Source: an uncultured Pseudomonadota bacterium
GTDB lineage: Bacteria; Pseudomonadota; Gammaproteobacteria; Xanthomonadales; Wenzhouxiangellaceae
Direction of reading: 5' to 3'
DNA: 34,426 nt
NCBI GenBank assembly: GCA_937138395.1
Contig: CAKZPB010000018.1
Coordinates: 1-34,426 of the forward strand
Below are positions 32,672 through 34,426 of this stretch, piece by piece. Each line of letters opens with the position of its first letter. The stretch's first letter is position 1. A program made the position numbers and the translations under genes. The notes below the pieces were generated by a model. The model saw only the letters and a program-made list of their open reading frames with translations, was not told the DNA's origin and ran no database searches.

Positions 32672-33691
32672 ATGAGTCGTTTGTATCCGTGGCTGCGCAA
32701 AGGGCTGTTTACGCTGCCGCCGGAAATCGCACACGACGTTGCGCTGAAGGCGCTCAAGGCCGCGCACTTTACCCGGCTGTTTCACGCCGAGCGATCGGAT
32801 GGTCTATCCAAGAACCTGCTCGGCCTGACTTTTGCGAACCCGGTGGGCCTGGCGGCCGGTCTGGACAAGAACGGCGACTACATCGATGCATTAGCGGCAC
32901 TGGGTTTCGGGTTTATCGAGCTTGGTACCGTTACCCCTGCCCCACAAGCCGGCAATCCCAAACCGCGCATGTTCCGGCTGACCGAACATGAAGCGCTGAT
33001 CAATCGACTCGGCTTCAACAACAAGGGGGTCGATCACCTGGTCGAAAAACTGAAAACGCGTCACTGCCGAATCCCGGTCGGTGCCAATATCGGCAAACAG
33101 AAAGAAACGCCGGTCGAGCGGGCAGCGGATGATTACAGCTATTGCCTGGAACGGGTCTATCCCTACTGCGATTACGTGACCGTCAATATTTCATCGCCCA
33201 ATACAGCCAATCTGCGCGAGCTGCAGGATACCGGTGCACTAGCCGAACTGCTCAGCGAGTTGCTGCACTGTCGCGCGCGTTTGATGAAAGAATTTGCCGT
33301 CTATCGCCCGATGCTGATCAAGATTGCGCCCGACTGGGACGAAGCCGCGCTGGATGCATCGCTCGAAGTCATCCGGACATCGGGCATTGACGGCCTGATC
33401 GCCACCAATACCACGCTCGAACGAGACCCGGTGGCCGGTCATCAACATGCAAATCAGGCTGGTGGCTTGAGCGGCGCACCGGTCAAGCCCGGCGCCAATC
33501 GGGTTCTGCAACGGGCCCGTCAGCAGCTTGGCCCGGATTTTCCGATCATCGGTCTGGGCGGCATCACCACCGGGGCCGACGCGCGCGAAAAAATCGAGCT
33601 CGGCGCCAACCTGGTTCAGTGCTACACCGGCTTCATCTATCAAGGTCCGCGCCTGATTCAAGACTGCGTTCAAGCCATTCATGACGCCTGA
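32672..33691 (+). CDS. pyrD: Dihydroorotate dehydrogenase (quinone), class 2
   Basis: PyrD oxidises dihydroorotate to orotate with quinone as acceptor, at the inner membrane, in pyrimidine synthesis. The 339-residue product (E. coli 336) has the class-2 N-terminal membrane-associating helices (LYPWLRKGLFTLPPEIAH), FMN-site blocks NPVGLAAGLDKNG and GTVTPAPQAGNPKPRMFRL, the catalytic Ser175 in VNISSPNT, and IGLGGITTGADAREKIELGA plus QCYTGFIYQGP near the end. The N-terminal helices separate it from the soluble class-1 enzymes. It overlaps murB by 11 bases. Confidence 0.98.
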   Translation: MSRLYPWLRKGLFTLPPEIAHDVALKALKAAHFTRLFHAERSDGLSKNLLGLTFANPVGLAAGLDKNGDYIDALAALGFGFIELGTVTPAPQAGNPKPRMFRLTEHEALINRLGFNNKGVDHLVEKLKTRHCRIPVGANIGKQKETPVERAADDYSYCLERVYPYCDYVTVNISSPNTANLRELQDTGALAELLSELLHCRARLMKEFAVYRPMLIKIAPDWDEAALDASLEVIRTSGIDGLIATNTTLERDPVAGHQHANQAGGLSGAPVKPGANRVLQRARQQLGPDFPIIGLGGITTGADAREKIELGANLVQCYTGFIYQGPRLIQDCVQAIHDA

Positions 33692-34426
33692 ACCAGCTGC
33701 GATCGAGGTGCAGTCCGGTGCCCGGCTCGACCAACTCAGCACGTTCCGGCTACCGGCCCGCGCGAACGAACTGGTTGAACTGCACCATGCGGGTCAGCTG
33801 CCCGCCGCTTTGGATACGCCGTTGCCAACGCTGATCATCGGTGGCGGCAGCAATACCCTGTTTATCGACGATTATCCGGGTCGGGTCATTGTCAATTGTC
33901 TGCATGGGATTCGCACAGAATCCATTGATGATGACCAAGTACTGGTGACGGCCGCCGGCGGCGAAAACTGGCATGACTTGGTCCTAAAAACCGTTGATCA
34001 AGACCTTTGGGGCCTGGAAAACCTGGCGCTGATTCCGGGTTCTGTTGGTGCCGCACCCATGCAGAATATCGGTGCCTATGGCGTTGAACTCAGCGATGTG
34101 CTGCATTCGGTCCAGGTGTTCGATCGCAATACTGAAGCCATTGACTGGATTGCAGCCGATCAGTGCCAGCTGAGCTATCGGGACAGTCGCTTCAAGAACG
34201 CCGATGCTGGTCGCTTTGTCATTCTGGCCGTGCGCATGACGCTATCGCGATCACCCGATCCCCGGATCGAGTATCCGGCACTGCAGCATGAACTGGCCAG
34301 CCGGAATTCATCCCAGCCAACCCATCCGCGGACCATAGCCGATGCCGTGATACGAATCCGGCAGCGCAAACTCCCGGATCCTGACCGGATTCCGAACGCC
34401 GGCAGCTTTTTCAAGAACCCGGTGGT
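33681..34426 (+). CDS. murB: UDP-N-acetylenolpyruvoylglucosamine reductase MurB (3' end cut by window)
   Basis: MurB reduces UDP-GlcNAc-enolpyruvate to UDP-MurNAc with NADPH and FAD, early in peptidoglycan synthesis. 248 codons are present; the C-terminus runs off the right edge. Visible marks are LSTFRLPARA, the FAD-binding IGGGSNTLF (residues 53-61), GLENLALIPGSVGAAPMQNIGAYGVE, YRDSRFK and the catalytic Ser241 in NAGSFFKNP. The long IEWI-type insert between YRDSRFK and the Ser motif marks a type I (E. coli-like) enzyme. The ATG at 33681 overlaps the last 11 bases of pyrD, so translation is likely coupled. Confidence 0.96.
   Translation, partial: MTPEPAAIEVQSGARLDQLSTFRLPARANELVELHHAGQLPAALDTPLPTLIIGGGSNTLFIDDYPGRVIVNCLHGIRTESIDDDQVLVTAAGGENWHDLVLKTVDQDLWGLENLALIPGSVGAAPMQNIGAYGVELSDVLHSVQVFDRNTEAIDWIAADQCQLSYRDSRFKNADAGRFVILAVRMTLSRSPDPRIEYPALQHELASRNSSQPTHPRTIADAVIRIRQRKLPDPDRIPNAGSFFKNPV

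Overview
The window looks like chromosomal DNA of a gammaproteobacterium, moderately GC-rich by eye. The clustered smc-zipA-ligA genes, the pyrG-kdsA-eno order, the divergent rluD-pgeF / bamD pair, and a MlaE-type permease with a fused STAS domain in an operon with an MCE protein and an auxiliary lipoprotein all resemble the Xanthomonadales/Lysobacterales and Wenzhouxiangella side of the class. That placement is inference from gene order and protein style. I see no rRNA, tRNA, CRISPR array, insertion sequence or phage gene.

Left part (1-5.9 kb): secreted proteins. The 3' end of a subtilisin-like (S8) protease is followed by a lysyl-endopeptidase-like S1 protease with fibronectin-III-like and P-domain-like C-terminal modules. 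Facing them is an unrecognised secreted protein. All three end in the same short C-terminal motif, [IV]FxDGFE, although the proteins are otherwise unrelated. This is the most novel-looking protein signal here.

Middle part (5.9-17.9 kb, all on the minus strand): rluD-pgeF (nucleotide gap of 3), a membrane-anchored GltB-like FMN protein, an eight-haem c-type cytochrome, then pyrG, kdsA, eno and a Kef-type K+/H+ antiporter. The two spacers around kdsA are built from a repeat family of the form AACC-(RCAGATNNN)3-TAA, in five copies. Copies at the spacer edges face each other as inverted repeats. The kdsA-pyrG spacer also holds an inverted pair of REP-like hairpins. One repeat supplies the last codons and the stop of pyrG.

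Right part: bamD-queC run on the plus strand and converge on a minus-strand run smc-zipA-ligA-usp. Then on the plus strand come queF, a four-gene MCE lipid-transport operon (STAS-permease, ATPase, MCE protein, auxiliary lipoprotein), an ALDH7-type aldehyde dehydrogenase with its own promoter-like sequence, a small DUF4190-type membrane protein, pyrD, and the first 248 codons of murB, cut off by the window end.

Most genes are core functions: envelope building (kdsA, murB, bamD, pgeF, MCE transport), nucleotide synthesis (pyrG, pyrD), queuosine synthesis (queC, queF), and division and chromosome maintenance (zipA, ligA, smc). Accessory interest is concentrated in the tagged secreted proteins, the repeat-built spacers and the multihaem cytochrome.
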